Of a DNA stretch of 64,000 nt, positions 44,119 to 55,979 are shown piece by piece. Each line of letters starts with the position of its first letter. Position 1 is the first letter of the stretch. This DNA is from Prorocentrum cordatum (lineage: Eukaryota > Sar > Dinophyceae > Prorocentrales > Prorocentraceae): NCBI GenBank assembly GCA_963575745.1, contig CAUYUJ010007269.1, forward strand, positions 5,001-69,000. Direction: 5' to 3'. A model generated the notes under the pieces. That model was not told the origin of the DNA. It saw nothing but the letters and a program-made list of their open reading frames with translations, and did no database searches. Position numbers and translations under genes: made by a program.

Positions 44119-47100
44119 CCCCCGGTGGCTGTGCCATGCGCCCGTTGCACCCAACGTATCCCACAGCAGCTCTTGAGAGCCCCCGCGAGGTACGTGTAGG
44201 CGCAACGATATGGCCATCGCCCGGCAGATGGTCTGTTTCAAAAATTACCCCCGTTGGCTGTGCCATGCACCCGTTGCGCCTAACGTATCCCGCAGCAGCT
44301 CTCCAGAGCCCCCCAGGGACGGCGAGGTCTCGCTCAAGTCCCCACGGTGCCTCCCTCCGCTGGACCCACCAGCAGCCCTCGAAAGCGGCGACAGTGCCAC
44401 AGATCGCAGCCCCCCCAGGGACGGTGAGGTCTCGCTCATGTCTCCGCGGTGCCTCACTCCGCTGGACCCACCAGCAGCCCTCGAAAGTGGCGACAGTGCC
44501 GCAGATCGCAGCCCTCCCAAGAGACGGCGCGGTCTCGCTCAGGTCCCCGCGGTGCCTCACTCCGCTGGACCCAACAGCAGTCCTCGAAAGTGACGACAAT
44601 GTCGCAGATTGCAGCCCCCCAAGGACGGCGAGGTCTCGCTCAGGTCCCCGCGGTGCCTCACTCCGCTGGACCCAACAGCAGTCCTCGAAAGTGACGACAA
44701 TGTCGCAGATCGCAGCCCCCCAAGGACGGCGAGGTCTCGCTCAGGTCCCCGCGGTGCCTCACTCCGCTGGACCCACCAGCAGCCCTCGAAAGTGGCGACA
44801 GTGTCGCAGATCGCAGCCCCCCAGGACGGCGAGGTCTCGCTCAGGTCCCCGCGGTGCCTCACTCCGCTGGACCCACCAGCAGCCCTCGAAAGTGGCGACA
44901 GTGTCGCAGATCGCAGCCCCCCAGGGACGGCGAGGTCTCGCTCAGGTCCCGCGGTGCCTCACTCCGCTGGACCCACCAGCAACCCTCGAAAGTGGCGACA
45001 GTGTTGCAGATCGCAGCCCCCCCAGGGACTGCGAGGTCTCGCTCAGGTCCCCGCGGTGCCTCGCTCCGCTGGACCCACCAGCAGCCCTCGAAAGTGGCGA
45101 CGGTGCCGCAGATCGCAGCCCCCCCAGAGACGGCGAGGTCTCGCTCTGGTCCTCGCGGTGCCTCACTCCGCTGGACCCACCATCAGCCCTCGAAAGTGGC
45201 GACAGTGTCGCAGATCGCAGCCCCCCAGGGACGGTGGGTCTCGCTCAGGTCCCCACGGTGCCTCACTCCGCTGGACCCACCAGCAGCCCTCGAAAGCGGC
45301 GACAGTGCCGCAGATCGCACCCCCCCCCAAAGACGGCGAGGTCTCGCTCAAGTCCCCACGGTGCCTCACCCCGCTGGACCCACCAGCAGCCCTCGAAAGT
45401 GGCGACAGTGCCGCAGATCGCAGCCCTCCCCAGAGACGGCGCGGTCTCGCTCAGGTCCCCGCGGTGCCTCACCCCGCTGGACCCACCAGCACCCCTCGGA
45501 AGTGGCGACAATGTCGCAGATCGCAGCCCCCCAGGGACTGCGAGGTCTCGCTCAGGTCCCCGCGGTGCCTCACTCCGCAGGACCCACCAGCAACCATCGA
45601 AAGTGGCGACAGTGTTGCAGATCGCAGCCCCCCCAGAGACTGCGAGGTCTCGCTCAGGTCCCCGCGGTGCCTCACTCCGCTGGACCCAACAGCATTCCTC
45701 GAAAGTGTTCACAATGTCGCAGGTTGCAGCCTCCCAAGGACGGCGAGGTCTCGCTCAGGTCCCCACGGTGCCTCACTCCGCTGGACCCACCAGCACCCCT
45801 CGAAAGTGGCGACAGTGTCGCAGATCTTAGCCCCCCAAAGACAGCGAGGTCTCGCTCAGGTCCCCGCGGTGCCTCACTCCGCCGAACCCAACAGCAACCC
45901 TCGAAAGTGGCGACAGTGTCGCAGATCGCAGCCCCCCCAGGGACGGCGCGGTCTCGCTCAGGTCCCCGCGGTGCCTCTCTCCGCTGGACCCACCAGCAGC
46001 CCTCGAAAGTGGCGTCAGTGCCGCGGATCGCAGCCCCCCAAGGGACGGCGAGGTCTCGCCCAGGTCCCGGCGGTGCCTCACTCCGCTGGACCCACCATCA
46101 GCCCTCGAAAGTGGCGACAATGTCGCAGATCGCAGGCATCAAGGGACGGCGAGGTCTCGCTCAGGTCCCCGCGGTGCCTCACTCCGCTGGGCCCACCAGC
46201 ACCCCTCGAAAGTGGCGTCAGTGCCGCAGATCGCTGGCATCAAGGGACGGCGAGGTCTCGCTCAGGTCCCCGCGGTGCCCCACTCCGCTGGACCCACCAG
46301 CAGCCCTCGAAAGTGGCGGCAGTGTCGCAGATCGCAGCTTCTCAGGGACGGCGAGGTCTCGCTCAGGTCCCCGCGGTGCCTCACTCCGCTGGACCCACCA
46401 TCAGCCCTCGAACGTGACGACAATGTCGCAGATCGCAGCCCCCCCCAGAGACGGCGCGGTCTCGCTCAGGTCCCCGCGGTGCCTCACTCCGCTGGACCCA
46501 CCAGCACCCCTCGAAAGTGGCGACAGTGCCGCAGATCGCAGCCCTCCCCAGAGACGGCGCGGTCTCGCTCAGGTCCCCGCGGTGCCTCACTCCGCTGGAC
46601 CCACCAGCAACCCTCAAAAGTGGCGACAGTGCCGCAGATCGCAGCCCCCCCAGGGACTGCGAGGTCTCGCTCAGGTCCCCGCGGTGCCTCACTCCGCAGG
46701 ACCCACCAGCAACCCTCGAAAGTGGCGACAGTGCCGCAGATCGCAGCCCCCCCAGGGACGGCGAGGTCTCGCTCAGGTCCCCGCGGTGCCTCACTCCGCT
46801 GGACCCACCAGCACCCCTCGAAAGTGGCGTCAGTGCCGCAGATCGCAGCCCCCCAAGGAACGGCGAGGTCTCGCTCAGGTCCCCGCGGTGCCTCACTCCG
46901 CCGAACCCACCAGCAACCCTCGAAAGTGGCGACAGTGTTGCAGATCGCAGCCCCCCCAGGGACTGCGAGGTCTCGCTCAGGTCCCCGCGGTGCCTCGCTC
47001 CGCTGGACCCACCAGCAGCCCTCGAAAGTGGCGACGGTGCCGCAGATCGCAGCCCCCCCAGAGACGGCGAGGTCTCGCTCTGGTCCTCGCGGTGCCTCAC

Positions 47101-47482
47101 TCCGCAGGACCCACCAGCACCCCTCGAAAGTGGCGTCAGTGTCGCAGATCGCAGCCCCCCAGGGGACGGCGAGGTCTCGCTCAGGTCCCCGCGGTGCCTC
47201 ACTCCGCTGGACCCACCAGCAACCCTCAAAAGTGGCGACAGTGCCGCAGATCGCAGCCCCCCAGGGACTGCGAGGTCTCGCTCAGGTCCCCGCGGTGCCT
47301 CACTCCGCCGAACCCAACAGCAACCCTCGAAAGTGGCGACAGTGCCACTGCCGCAGATCGCAGCCCCCCAGGGACGGCGCGGTCTCGCTCAGGTCCCCGC
47401 GGTGCCTCGCTCCGCAGGACCCACCAGCAGCCCTCGAAAGTGGCGACAGCGCCGCAGATCGCAGCCCCCCAAGGGGTGGTGA
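44119..47482. repeat. 102-bp satellite, about 31 copies, with a diverged leader
   Basis: The unit begins GACGGCGAGGTCTCGCTCAG, with CCGCGGTGCCTCACTCCGCT, GGACCCACCAGCAGCCCTCG and AAAGTGGCGACAGTG in order. Starts at 44,318, 44,420, 44,523 and 44,624 show a 101-103-bp period to about 47,482. Before it, 44,119-44,190 and 44,247-44,317 are two copies of a related 70-bp leader (GGCTGTGCCATGC, CAGCAGCTCT). The unit lacks stop codons in several frames, which opens frames of more than 1,000 codons; I do not regard these as genes. The array lies in the 13-kb intron between exons f and i. Confidence 0.95.
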
Positions 47483-47504
47483 GGTCCGCACAAAGCAGAA
47501 ACAG

Positions 47505-47590
47505 ACGAGAGGGAAGCGCGAGACGGGAGGCGGGAGAAGAAGGACGCGACCGCAGTGCTCTATTCAACGCGAATACCCAGCCAAGGAGGG
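47505..47590. repeat. Dispersed repeat W, copy 1
   Basis: ACCGCAGTGCTCTATTC and CGAATACCCA match 56,770-56,845 (ACCACAGTGCTCCGTTC, CGAGAACCCA). In both places it is next to a family M element, on opposite sides. Confidence 0.5.
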
Positions 47591-47599
47591 CTGGGGCAA

Positions 47600-47775
47600 A
47601 GAAAACACAACATAAACATAAACTGTTTTTACCGTGCGGATCTCTTGGATCTGCGCCGAACCCCCCTCCCTGGCGCGCGGAGCGCGCCCCTGGCGGCGCT
47701 GGAGGCGCCGCCGGGGGGGGGGCCCGGCGCGGATCCCGGAAATCCACGCGGAGCGCCACAAGTTTATCTGTACGG
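47600..47775. mobile_element. GC-rich foldback element (family M), copy 3
   Basis: CATAAACATAAACTGTTTTT on the left, a CCCTCCCTGGCGCGCGGAGC core, and TCCACGCGGAGCGCCACAAG on the right. The arms are more diverged than in copy 4. Confidence 0.75.
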
Positions 47776-47937
47776 CGTTGTTTGTTCTTTGAGCGGAGGG
47801 TGTGCCGACTCGGACGGGATCGCGGATCTGGCGCGCGGGCGCCAACGCCGCCTGATCTGTCGACGGAGAGCGCCGGCCCTGTAGGGTCGCCAGACCACGC
47901 GCCCCCTGATCAATGCTTGTGTTTCCTCGATCCTCTT

Positions 47938-48095
47938 AATGGAGCCCTAGGACACACAAATGAATAGACACAAATCCCAGCATTCCCTACATTTCATCAT
48001 AGTTTCTGGCGTTTCGTCTTCCCCCCACCTACCATACTTCCCGTATTGTTCGGGGGCTCGACGATGAATTGTGTCTGTGTGTTTCTTCCCTTCCT
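47938..48095 (+). mobile_element. Short mobile element (family D160), copy E
   Basis: AATGGAGCCCTAGGACACAC to TGTGTCTGTGTGTTTCTTCCCTTCCT. It is flanked by GATCCTCTT (47,929) and GATCCCCTT (48,096), a 9-bp target-site duplication with one mismatch. Confidence 0.8.
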
Positions 48096-48390
48096 GATCC
48101 CCTTCCTCGACCCCCTTGCCTGCTCCTTCCTTCAGGGAGGACGTTACCGGGAGACCAGCTCAGGGGGCACCGACCTGGCATCGGCGGCAAATCGCCGATA
48201 GATCAGCAAAAGGCACCCCATAGCGAATCCGCATGGTCCTGAGCGGGGTGGGCAATCAGGCCCCCTGGCGGCGACGAATGGGCGATCGGGGGTCGATGCG
48301 TCGTCCCCCCCCGAGCCTAATTATCCCTCCAAGCGTTGCCCCTGCTCCTCACTCGCAGAACCTCCGGCCGGCCGCCGCCGAGGAGACCGC

Positions 48391-48467
48391 CTGGCAGGAT
48401 GGCCAGCTCGCTCGGGAAGTTCGCCTGCTCGCACATGGAGTGCAGCGTCCGCTGCGCCCAGGGGTCA
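48391..48467 (-). CDS. Patched/Dispatched-type RND protein, exon f (lumenal loop)
   Basis: Minus strand, 25 whole codons. It starts in phase 2 after CATCGCAG and ends in phase 1 at CTGCCAG|GCGGTC (a GC donor). It encodes DPWAQRT, then LHSMCEQANFPSELAILP. GC3 is nearly complete on this strand and poor on the other, which decides the strand even though the plus strand also has an acceptor-like CTCGCAG. In Dispatched-like proteins a segment with a conserved Cys (x-x-L-x-x-x-C-x-x) begins the second lumenal loop, which this resembles. The preceding exon must end in phase 2 and was not found. Confidence 0.65.
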
Positions 48468-48479
48468 CTGCGATGCGTG

Positions 48480-49205
48480 TGTTCTCTCTCTCTCTCTCTC
48501 GAGCGGGAGGGAAAGGTTAGGAAGCAACTCCTGGGATGTTTGCCCCAAGACGATTGAGCCCGATCTTGGAGCTACTACTACTACGGATCAGCCATTGGCC
48601 CACATTCAGCCCAAGAGTAAGCCACATTCGGCCATATGAAACGGGATTAGGCCAAATTGAGCGGGACCATGCGGGATTCGGCCTGCATTTTCCGCACGGG
48701 TACACAAGCATCGATGCTAAACTTCACCTCACTGTAATGGCACTCAAGGCGCAAATCAAGGGAACACAATATCTTGACACACGCACCGTGGAATCCGCAG
48801 GCCCCGCGTGCCCGGTTGGAGAAGGCGTGTGGGACGTTTGGATGCCCACCATCCCCTGATTCCCTCTCCCGGGGCGTCCAAAATTCCGTCAGAGGGGGCC
48901 GGGGGGAGGCGAGCTTGTAAACGCGTCGGCCGTTGGACTCTGAACGCCGAGAAGGGCGAACACATCCGCCCCCATGCGCTCAGGCATGAGTTAGAGTGCC
49001 CTCGGATTCTTGGCTTCATCCCTGAGGATCCTCAGGAACCTCAGGGATTAGGACAAGGATCCTCAATTCTCAGTCCTCAATTCTTCTACGCCTCATTCCT
49101 CAAACCTGAAGATCCTGCAAGGATCCCGTGCCCAAAATTTGCAAATCTCTTGGGGCTCCCAGCGTGACATCTGGGGAGCGTCGCGTCTTGTTGCATAACT
49201 TGTTC
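48480..49205. other. No gene recognised
   Basis: A CT run (48,484-48,501), then unique-looking DNA. 48,600-48,680 has repeated GGCC-ATT or ATTCGGCC motifs. 48,985-49,100 (CCTCAGGAACCTCAGGG and similar) resembles 389-440. Confidence 0.4.
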
Positions 49206-49209
49206 GGGC

Positions 49210-50250
49210 CAAGAAAGACGGACTAACAGGGCCCCAAGAGGCCGCCCAGACGGTCCAAGAGGGCCCCGAATCGCCGCACGATCGGTCCAAGATCTCTAAA
49301 TGACCCCACGACGGCCCCAGGAGGCTTCGAGGCGCCCAAAGATCCTTCCGAAGAGGGCCGCGAGAGGCCAAAATCATTGAAGATCCAGTTATTTTTTCAA
49401 TGTGTTTTTTGGGTCCTCGACTTGTCGAGCTTCCGACGCTCTCAAACGGGACAACAAATCCCCCAAGACCACCCAAAACAGCCCAAGTGGCCCCTAAGAT
49501 GGCCCCCAGACGGCCCGAAGAAGCCTTCAAGAAGGCCCCAAAACGGTGCCCAAGACGGCCCAAGAGGGCTCAATGCCAGCTCCAAGAAAGGCTCAAGAGG
49601 AGGGACACGAACAGAAAATCCAAGTCGTCCGGCCGACGAGGCCCCCAAGAGGCCCCAAGAGACCGACAGGACGCCCCCAAGACGCCCCAAGAGACCCCCA
49701 AACGGCCCCCCAGTCGACATCCCAGCGAACATCCTAGAGGCCTGCGACATGATCCGAAGACCATTCGACACATGCAACCTGGCCTGGCAACTGCCCAAGC
49801 GTGTTCCCATACAACCCTACACCGGCACGAGACAGCCCAAGGCCCCCATGGCGCGACAACAAGGTCCTGAAACGACACGGAAGATTACCGAACAAGCAAA
49901 CACCATAGATTGTCATCACGTCGATGTACTAGCAGCGATTTGCGCACGCATGCCTTGTCGGGCATCAAGCAAGCCAAAACGGCTCAACATTATCTCGATA
50001 TCTCCACCAAACAACCAAGAAACGTCCCCCCAAGGGAGGTCTCCAAAATGGTCCAAGAGGTCCCCCAACACACACAAGACGGCTAAAGCGGCCTCAAGCA
50101 AGAACCAAGCAGTGGGCCAAAAGATGTGAGCGAGCTCGAGTTGGAAGCCTGTCCCTCCAAAATACTCCGTCGCCCCTCGAATACCGCAAGCCACGATGCT
50201 TCGAAAATGTCCTCAAGACGCCCGGAGAAGTTCCCAATGGCAGTTTCCGA
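49210..50250. repeat. Minisatellite tract with conserved core
   Basis: Arms 49,210-49,366 and 49,443-49,730 flank the core at 49,368-49,442 (AAAATCATTGAAG, AATGTGTTTTTTGGGTCCTC, GAGCTTCCGACGCTC). Decayed units continue to about 50,250. Confidence 0.75.
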
Positions 50251-50499
50251 ATCGGACCAACAACGCACCGCCTTCCCAACACCCGTTTTCGACTTCACGC
50301 CTTCTGCTGTCACTCCTACTCTCCATGCCATCAGTATCCTTTTCCGCCTGCCTTTGCCTTCTCGTCATTGCACCCCCCTTCCCTGAGAGTGTCGGGCTTC
50401 CTCCTCCTCCTCTTCATCCTCCTCCTCCAGCTCCTCATCAGTATCGTCCCCCCTGGAGCTGGCAGACTGGGAGAAGAACGAAGACGAAGGAAACGAACC

Positions 50500-51137
50500 A
50501 ACACACACACACACACACACACACTTTTGGCGGCGCAGCCCGGCGAGCGGCGACTGGGCGGAGCACGTCGAATCGGCGCGGCGGGACGCGCGCTCCTACT
50601 CCCTGTCGAGCGCACACACACACACACACTCTTCCGTCGGCGGCGGAGCGAAAACAATCCGCACCAGCGTGGGGCTAATCCAAGCAACCCGTAGGCAAAA
50701 TGTCCGGCGTGCAAGACAAGAGAAAGAGAAAGAGAGAGAGAGAGAGGCGAAGGCGAGGGCGGCCGCGCGCAGGGTGGAGGGGGAGGGCGCTCAGACGTGG
50801 AAGAGTTCCGCGGTGAGCCAGCCGGAGCGGCCAGCCAGGGCAGCGGGGACCGCGGCAGCAGCCGGGGCCAGGGCCAGGGCGCACCCGCGGGCGATGCCAG
50901 GGCGTAGCGACGGTGAAGATCAAGGAGAGCCAGTACTGGAGCCCGAGGACTGCCAGCAACAAAATGCTGAATTCACCTGGTGCGCACACACTAACGCTTT
51001 TTGGCGGTCGCGGCCTTGCGCGCACCGTCGAGGCGAAGACATGTGAGTGCAACGGCCGGGGTCCCGCACGCGTCGGATTCAGAGCGAAGCAGCGCCACAC
51101 GCCATCCAGGCGTGGATGGCGGAGAGAAGCAGAGGAA

Positions 51138-51170
<33 letters not shown>
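50500..51170. repeat. CA and AG dinucleotide runs
   Basis: CA runs at about 50,502-50,523, 50,612-50,628 and 51,138-51,164; an AG run at 50,723-50,746. The sequence between them is unassigned (see the rejected item at 50,890-50,990). Confidence 0.9.
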
Positions 51171-51174
51171 ATAC

Positions 51175-52725
51175 CGACGCGACTCTCAGCCTGCAACGCC
51201 AGGACGACCACCACGAACCTCGATCCCAGCCTGGGAAATACATTGATGATTCAACGACGCTTTCGCAACCCATGTCGGTTGATCTCACCCTATCGGAATA
51301 TCCCCCTCTGTTCCCATCTAGAACGCCCCTGTGATCGCAGGATCCCAAAAAATCGTTTTCATTCCGACCCCTCTGCGAAGATACTGCTACGGGCACAAAT
51401 TAAAAACCCCCCAGAAGCCCACCCAAACCTCCCGGTAAGCCACAAAGAAACCCCTCGAACACGATCCGAACGCAACCGCACTCTGCGAAGATGCCGTCAC
51501 GATGGGCAAGCCTTCCCGAGCCACACCTCGACGTGCGGCGCGTTTGAGCCTCCACGGTGCCCACAAACTGTTGACCGATCCTCAGGACTCGCATATAGCT
51601 GGCGTCCCGGAAGGTGCGCGGGGCTAGGTGCCCAGAGCCGTTCCTGCCAAAGACGACCCCAAGACCACCCAAGAGCCTCCTTAGAGACGACCCCAATACG
51701 ACCCCACTGACCTCCAGGGCACAGAGGCGAGGTGGGTCGCATCCGCCTGCTGGACTCGAGTTCGTCCTGGCTCAGCGATACCAGACTCAAGCGGGGTGTA
51801 CTCTGACGAAGAGGGAGGTAAAGATAATGACGATGAGGATGGGAACCGTTGCAACTAGAAGACGACCTCAACTTCTTCCACCTGTTATCCTGTTGATCCA
51901 GTGTTTCAGAGTCGGCCTCCGAATCACATCATGCTATCGGAAGCATAAACAATAAAAAGCGTCTCCTGGCGTCGAACGTAGGGTCGAAGCTCCAGATCTC
52001 CTAACGGGCTGGCACTGGGCGGAGAAGAGGAGGGAGAGACGCAGGAAGAAGGGCGGACAGAGGAAAAAAGAAGCAGAATGGGAGGGCGTGGCCGTGAAGG
52101 AGGGACCAGAGAAGGGAGGAACGGAGGGGGCGGGTGGGACTCGTGAATGCAAACCGAACTACACCTGGGAGACGTCGCTCCCAATCACGCGAAGCGGAGT
52201 GCGAACCACTCCCGCTCGCGGCGACCATGGCAAGGTCCAGGTGGACCGAGTTCGGGAAAGCCACTCCAGGTCATGAGCAAGGAGTGTTTGCCAGGCCCAC
52301 AAACAAGTTAAACTAGAACCACCGCGCGAGCCAAAAATCTACGTGGCCTGGAGCCCAGCGTGTGCGTGGAAGAAAGCCCGTGCCCGAATAGAAGCGTACC
52401 GCGGGTTTCGGACATGTCTCAACGGCAACCCCCCTCGGCTCCCGCTGACTCCACACCTTCCCTGGATCTGCAGAGGAAGGAGGCCGAGGATGGTCGAGCA
52501 TAAGTGAAGAGGGAGGGGGCACGGTGAAGGGGAGGTGGAAACGGCCAGACTGGGGGCAGGGAGCAGGAAGCCAGAGAGGGAGGGAGAACGAAAGACGATA
52601 GCTGCTGGCGGAGAAGGGCTTGGGAAGACCAATGGCGGAGGGAAGGCGAGGAAGCAAGAGATGCACGGATGATGAGGCTACTGAGAAGAGACACCTCGCG
52701 CGGCAGACTGCCCGAGAACTTTCAG
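51175..52725. other. No gene recognised
   Basis: Unique-looking DNA with minisatellite fragments (51,640-51,700), then a purine-rich stretch (52,020-52,130). No credible frame. Confidence 0.4.
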
Positions 52726-52729
52726 AGGC

Positions 52730-53030
52730 TCGGGAGCAACTATCTGAGATACTTTCTGGAGTCACCCTGAAAGCCTGTTCGGGAGTCTGTACGAAGCATT
52801 GCTGGGGCCTCCAGAGGCCTCTTCGAGAGCCTGTTGGGGGGTCCGTGGAGGACTCATGGCGCCTCCTGTGGTCTTCCTGTGAAGGCCAGCTGGCACGGTC
52901 GGGATCTCCGAGGCCTCTCTGGGGCTCTCTTGGTGCAGCTCGGGCCCTCTTGGGGAGCCTCTTGCCTCGTATAAGGGGCCCTCGGGGGCATCTCGGGCCC
53001 CTCCTGGGGCCCCTTTTGACGCTCTTTGCT
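52730..53030. repeat. Minisatellite tract, CTTGGGGCC orientation
   Basis: GAGGCCTCTCTGGGGCTCTC and CGGGCCCCTCCTGGGGCCCC units. Confidence 0.65.
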
Positions 53031-53157
53031 GGCCTTAGGCGCCTGCCGCCTCGGCGCGGCAGCAGGGCACTCCGCGGAAGACCCGCGGCCCAGACGTCCG
53101 CCGCGGGCCTCAACCACGCTCTCGTCGCTCGCGCGCCCGTCTCGGGTCGGACGCAAG

Positions 53158-53330
53158 GAGGGGATAGCAAAGGGGGGGGGTGAGAATCAGCTCACGTAGC
53201 TGATTGTCCCGGCGCCTCCCGGCGCCGGAGGCGGCCATGTATCGAGGAATGGGCCCCTCGGTGGGGCCGAAACCAGCTGCATGCAGCAGATTTCGTACCC
53301 CCCCCCTTTCCCAATCCCCCCCTTTCGCCC
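53158..53330. mobile_element. Foldback element Q, copy 2
   Basis: Same order as copy 1 at 20,273: GGGGATAGCAAAGGGGGGG, GGCGCCTCCCGGCGCCGG, CCATGTATCGAGGAATGGGC, AATCCCCCCCTTTCG. Confidence 0.8.
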
Positions 53331-53369
53331 GGCCCGATCCTCCTCCTCCTCCTCCTTTTTCTTCTCCTC

Positions 53370-53455
53370 GATAGTATGAGCATTATGAATCTGATCAGTC
53401 TACTCATGATTCGTATTCGTCTTCGTCCGCCTTCTTCACACAAACTTGATTATCC
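53370..53455. repeat. AT-rich spacer unit, copy 3
   Basis: Between CTC-rich runs. TATGAGCATTATGAATC, TCATGATTCGTATTCGTC and ACACAAACTTG match the spacers at 58,857-58,985 and 59,150-59,275. Confidence 0.65.
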
Positions 53456-53586
53456 TCCTTCCCCTCCTCCTCCTCCTCCTCCTCTTCCTCCTGCTCCTTT
53501 CGTCCGGCCCGACCCTCGGCGACGGTGGGGGCGCACCCCGGGCGACCGCCGCCCGGGGTGCGTCCCCCACCGTCGGACGGCAACTG

Positions 53587-53694
53587 GCCATCGCTCGGAC
53601 GTCCATTCCCTGTGTTTTTGTTTCTGCTTTTTCGCCAGAGGATCGAGGATGATGGTCATCGCCGAGGGAAAAATGCACACGTCCGAGCGATGCC
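53587..53694. mobile_element. Foldback element K, copy 4
   Basis: GCCATCGCTCGGACGTCCA to ACACGTCCGAGCGATGCC, 108 bp. GGCAAC and GGCAAG lie close to the two ends and may be a remnant target-site duplication. Confidence 0.85.
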
Positions 53695-53810
53695 AAGGCA
53701 AGCGGGGCCGTCGCCGGGGGTTGGACAGGGCCTGCCCCGGTCGGACGGAGCAGCAGCCACGGCCCGCGCAGGCCGATCGGGTGTGGCCAGAAGCACCCCT
53801 GGCCCGAGGT

Positions 53811-53934
53811 GCCCCCAGCTCCTCCTCCAGCTCCTCCAGCTCCTCCTCCTCCTCCTCCTCCTCCTCCTCCTCCCCCTCCTCCTCCTCCTCCTCCTCCTCC
53901 TCCTCCTCCTCCTCCTCCTCCCCCTCCTCCCTCC
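53811..53934. repeat. (CTC)n microsatellite
   Basis: CTC units with CAG and CCC interruptions. The next 400 bp to 54,340 are unassigned. Confidence 0.95.
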
Positions 53935-54343
53935 CTCTCATTTCCCCCCCCGCCTGGCCACGGGAAGCGCGCAACTTCGCCGCGAGGGCTCGCAGTTGAA
54001 TTCGCGCGGTGTGAAATCGCTCGCGGCGGTGACACAATTTCGCGCGACGGTGACGGCGTCGTTTTGGTTCGGGACATCCTTCCACGTTGTGCAAACGCGC
54101 CAGGGATATAATCGTGCGCGGCTTCCGGCGATGTTTGCGAAGCCGTCTTGGGTGATATGTTGATTACACTTTGGTGATGCGTTGGCCGTCAGGGCCAATT
54201 CCTCAGAAGAGAAAAGCACAGCTTGTGGAACTTACGCATCGCGGCCTGACAGACACACGAAACTATTCGCCCTGGAATGCTTTGCCCGAGGTCCGCCCGT
54301 CCCCGCCTGCCCGGCCCGTGCGTCAAGGTGTGCCCGCCCTTTT

Positions 54344-54592
54344 GTGGGCCCCAGAAACGGCAGGGCCGTTTTTTCACCGTTTCCCCAAAAAATGCCCATT
54401 GAAAATGGAAACGGCAAAAAAACGGCGACCGGAAACGGCAAAAAAACGGCTCCAGGATCGGAACTGGAACCGGAACCGGTCAAAAAACGGCGAAAAAACG
54501 GCGACGGAACCGGTAAAAAACGGCGTCGGAACTTGCAAAAAACGGCAAAACGGAACCAGTAAAAAAACGGCCCTGTCATTTCCAGGGCCCAC
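54344..54592 (+). mobile_element. Foldback element P, copy 2
   Basis: The inverted ends GTGGGCCCCAGAAACGGCAG and TTTCCAGGGCCCAC enclose many AAACGGC units and GGCTCCAGGATCGG. It is the reverse complement of the copy at 19,940. Confidence 0.8.
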
Positions 54593-54599
54593 TAAGCGC

Positions 54600-54984
54600 C
54601 CGCCCAACCCAGGATAACCATCCGCTGGAATGTCGCGCCCGCCCGACCCGCCCCGCCCGTCGGCGTCCGCCCGCCCGACCCTCCAGTTAGGGAGCGCTCG
54701 TCTGATGCGATTGACCACGCTGTCGTTCACCCAGGAGCTGGATTACGCAACGACCCTCCAAAGTGGTCACGCTGCACGTTGACAAACAAGGGGGCGGGGC
54801 ATATCGGCTGAATTTGGGTATGTAAAGTGAACCGCGGGCGTGCCATGAAAAACTAAATTGAGATGGAGTGCCCATTTCAAATGAAGAATGGCCCGTGACG
54901 TAAACAAACTCTTTTCCATACGAGGCAACTATTTGTCTGAACGCTCTATGCCCAAGAGCGCATCGCGGGATATGATGCACGAGA
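54600..54984. other. No gene recognised
   Basis: Unique-looking DNA between element P and the 101-bp array. Confidence 0.4.
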
Positions 54985-55687
54985 CCTCGAGAAAGGCGAC
55001 ACTTGCGCAGCCCCCGAGAGCGCCGCGAGCCCTCGAAGTGATCTGCGATGCCCTCGCCTCCGCCGTGCCACCCAAGAACCCGCGAACATGGCGACAAGCG
55101 AGCAGTTCGCAGCGCCTGAGGGACCCGCGAGGTCTCGAAGTGATCTGCGATGCCCTCGCCTCCACCGTGTCCCCCAAGAGGATACGAAAATGGCAACATT
55201 TGTGCAATTCGCAACCCCCGGAGGAACCGCGTCGTTTCGAAAAGATCTGCGCTGCCTCGCCTCCCCCGTGTCTCCCAGGAACCTACGACAATGGCGTCCG
55301 ATGTGCAGTTCTCAGCCCCCGAAGGAGTCGCGAGGCCTCAAACAAAATCTGCGCTGCCCTCGCCTCCGCCGCGCCTCCCAGCAGCCCACGAGAAGTGGCG
55401 ACGAGTGCACAATTCGCAGGTGGCGACAAGTGCACAATGCGCAGCTCCCGAAGCACTTGCGAGGCCTCGACGTGATCTGCGCTGCCCTCACCGCCGCCGT
55501 GACTCCCAAAAGCCAAGGAAAGTTGCGACCGGTGGGCAATTCGCAACTCCCGCAGGAGCCGCGAGGCCTCGGACGACGCTTGCGCAACTCCCGCAGCCCC
55601 CGTGGGACTCGCGAGGTCACGAGGTGAGCTGCGCTGCCCTCACCTCCGACCTGCCGCCAAGGAGCCCACGCAACAGCTGTGAATTGC

Positions 55688-55855
55688 TGAAGGGGCCCTG
55701 GGACACACAAATAAAGACACACATAAACATGTTCCTCATAGTTTCCCATATTTTCTGGGCGTTTGTCTTCCCTCCCCACTTCCCATAGTTTCCCATATCT
55801 TCGGGGGAATCGACGATGAATTGTGTCTGTCTGTGTGTGTGTGTTCTTCCCTCCT
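55688..55855 (+). mobile_element. Short mobile element (family D160), copy F
   Basis: TGAAGGGGCCCTGGGACACA to GTGTGTTCTTCCCTCCT. It has a perfect GAATTGC target-site duplication (55,681-55,687 and 55,856-55,862) inside a satellite unit. Removing the element restores the unit. Confidence 0.9.
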
Positions 55856-55979
55856 GAATTGCGCAGCTCGCAGGCCCCGAGGAGGCCGTGAGTTCTCCGG
55901 GGGAGCTGGGCTGCCCTCGCCTCCGAGGCGCGCCTCCCAGAGAAGTCCACGACAGGTGGCGACAGGAGCGCAAGTTCGT

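Noticed and set aside
44318-47482. CRISPR-like array
   Set aside because: The whole 102-bp unit is conserved with no variable spacers, and the window is eukaryotic.
44854-47967. Open frame of about 1,037 codons on the plus strand
   Set aside because: It is the 102-bp satellite read through; other frames and the other strand are equally open, and 101/103-bp units break any single peptide repeat.
48350-48475. Plus-strand reading of exon f (AAAEETAWQDGQLAREVRLL)
   Set aside because: Good acceptor, but mixed third positions; the minus strand has near-total GC3 and phase-matched neighbours.
50890-50990. Minus-strand hydrophobic stretch EFSILLLAVLGLQYWLSLIF
   Set aside because: The acceptor fits (CCAG|GTGAAT), but no AG|G donor follows, the GC3 bias is moderate, the plus strand is equally good (ATVKIKESQYWSPRTA), and a membrane helix here does not fit the loop order of the gene.
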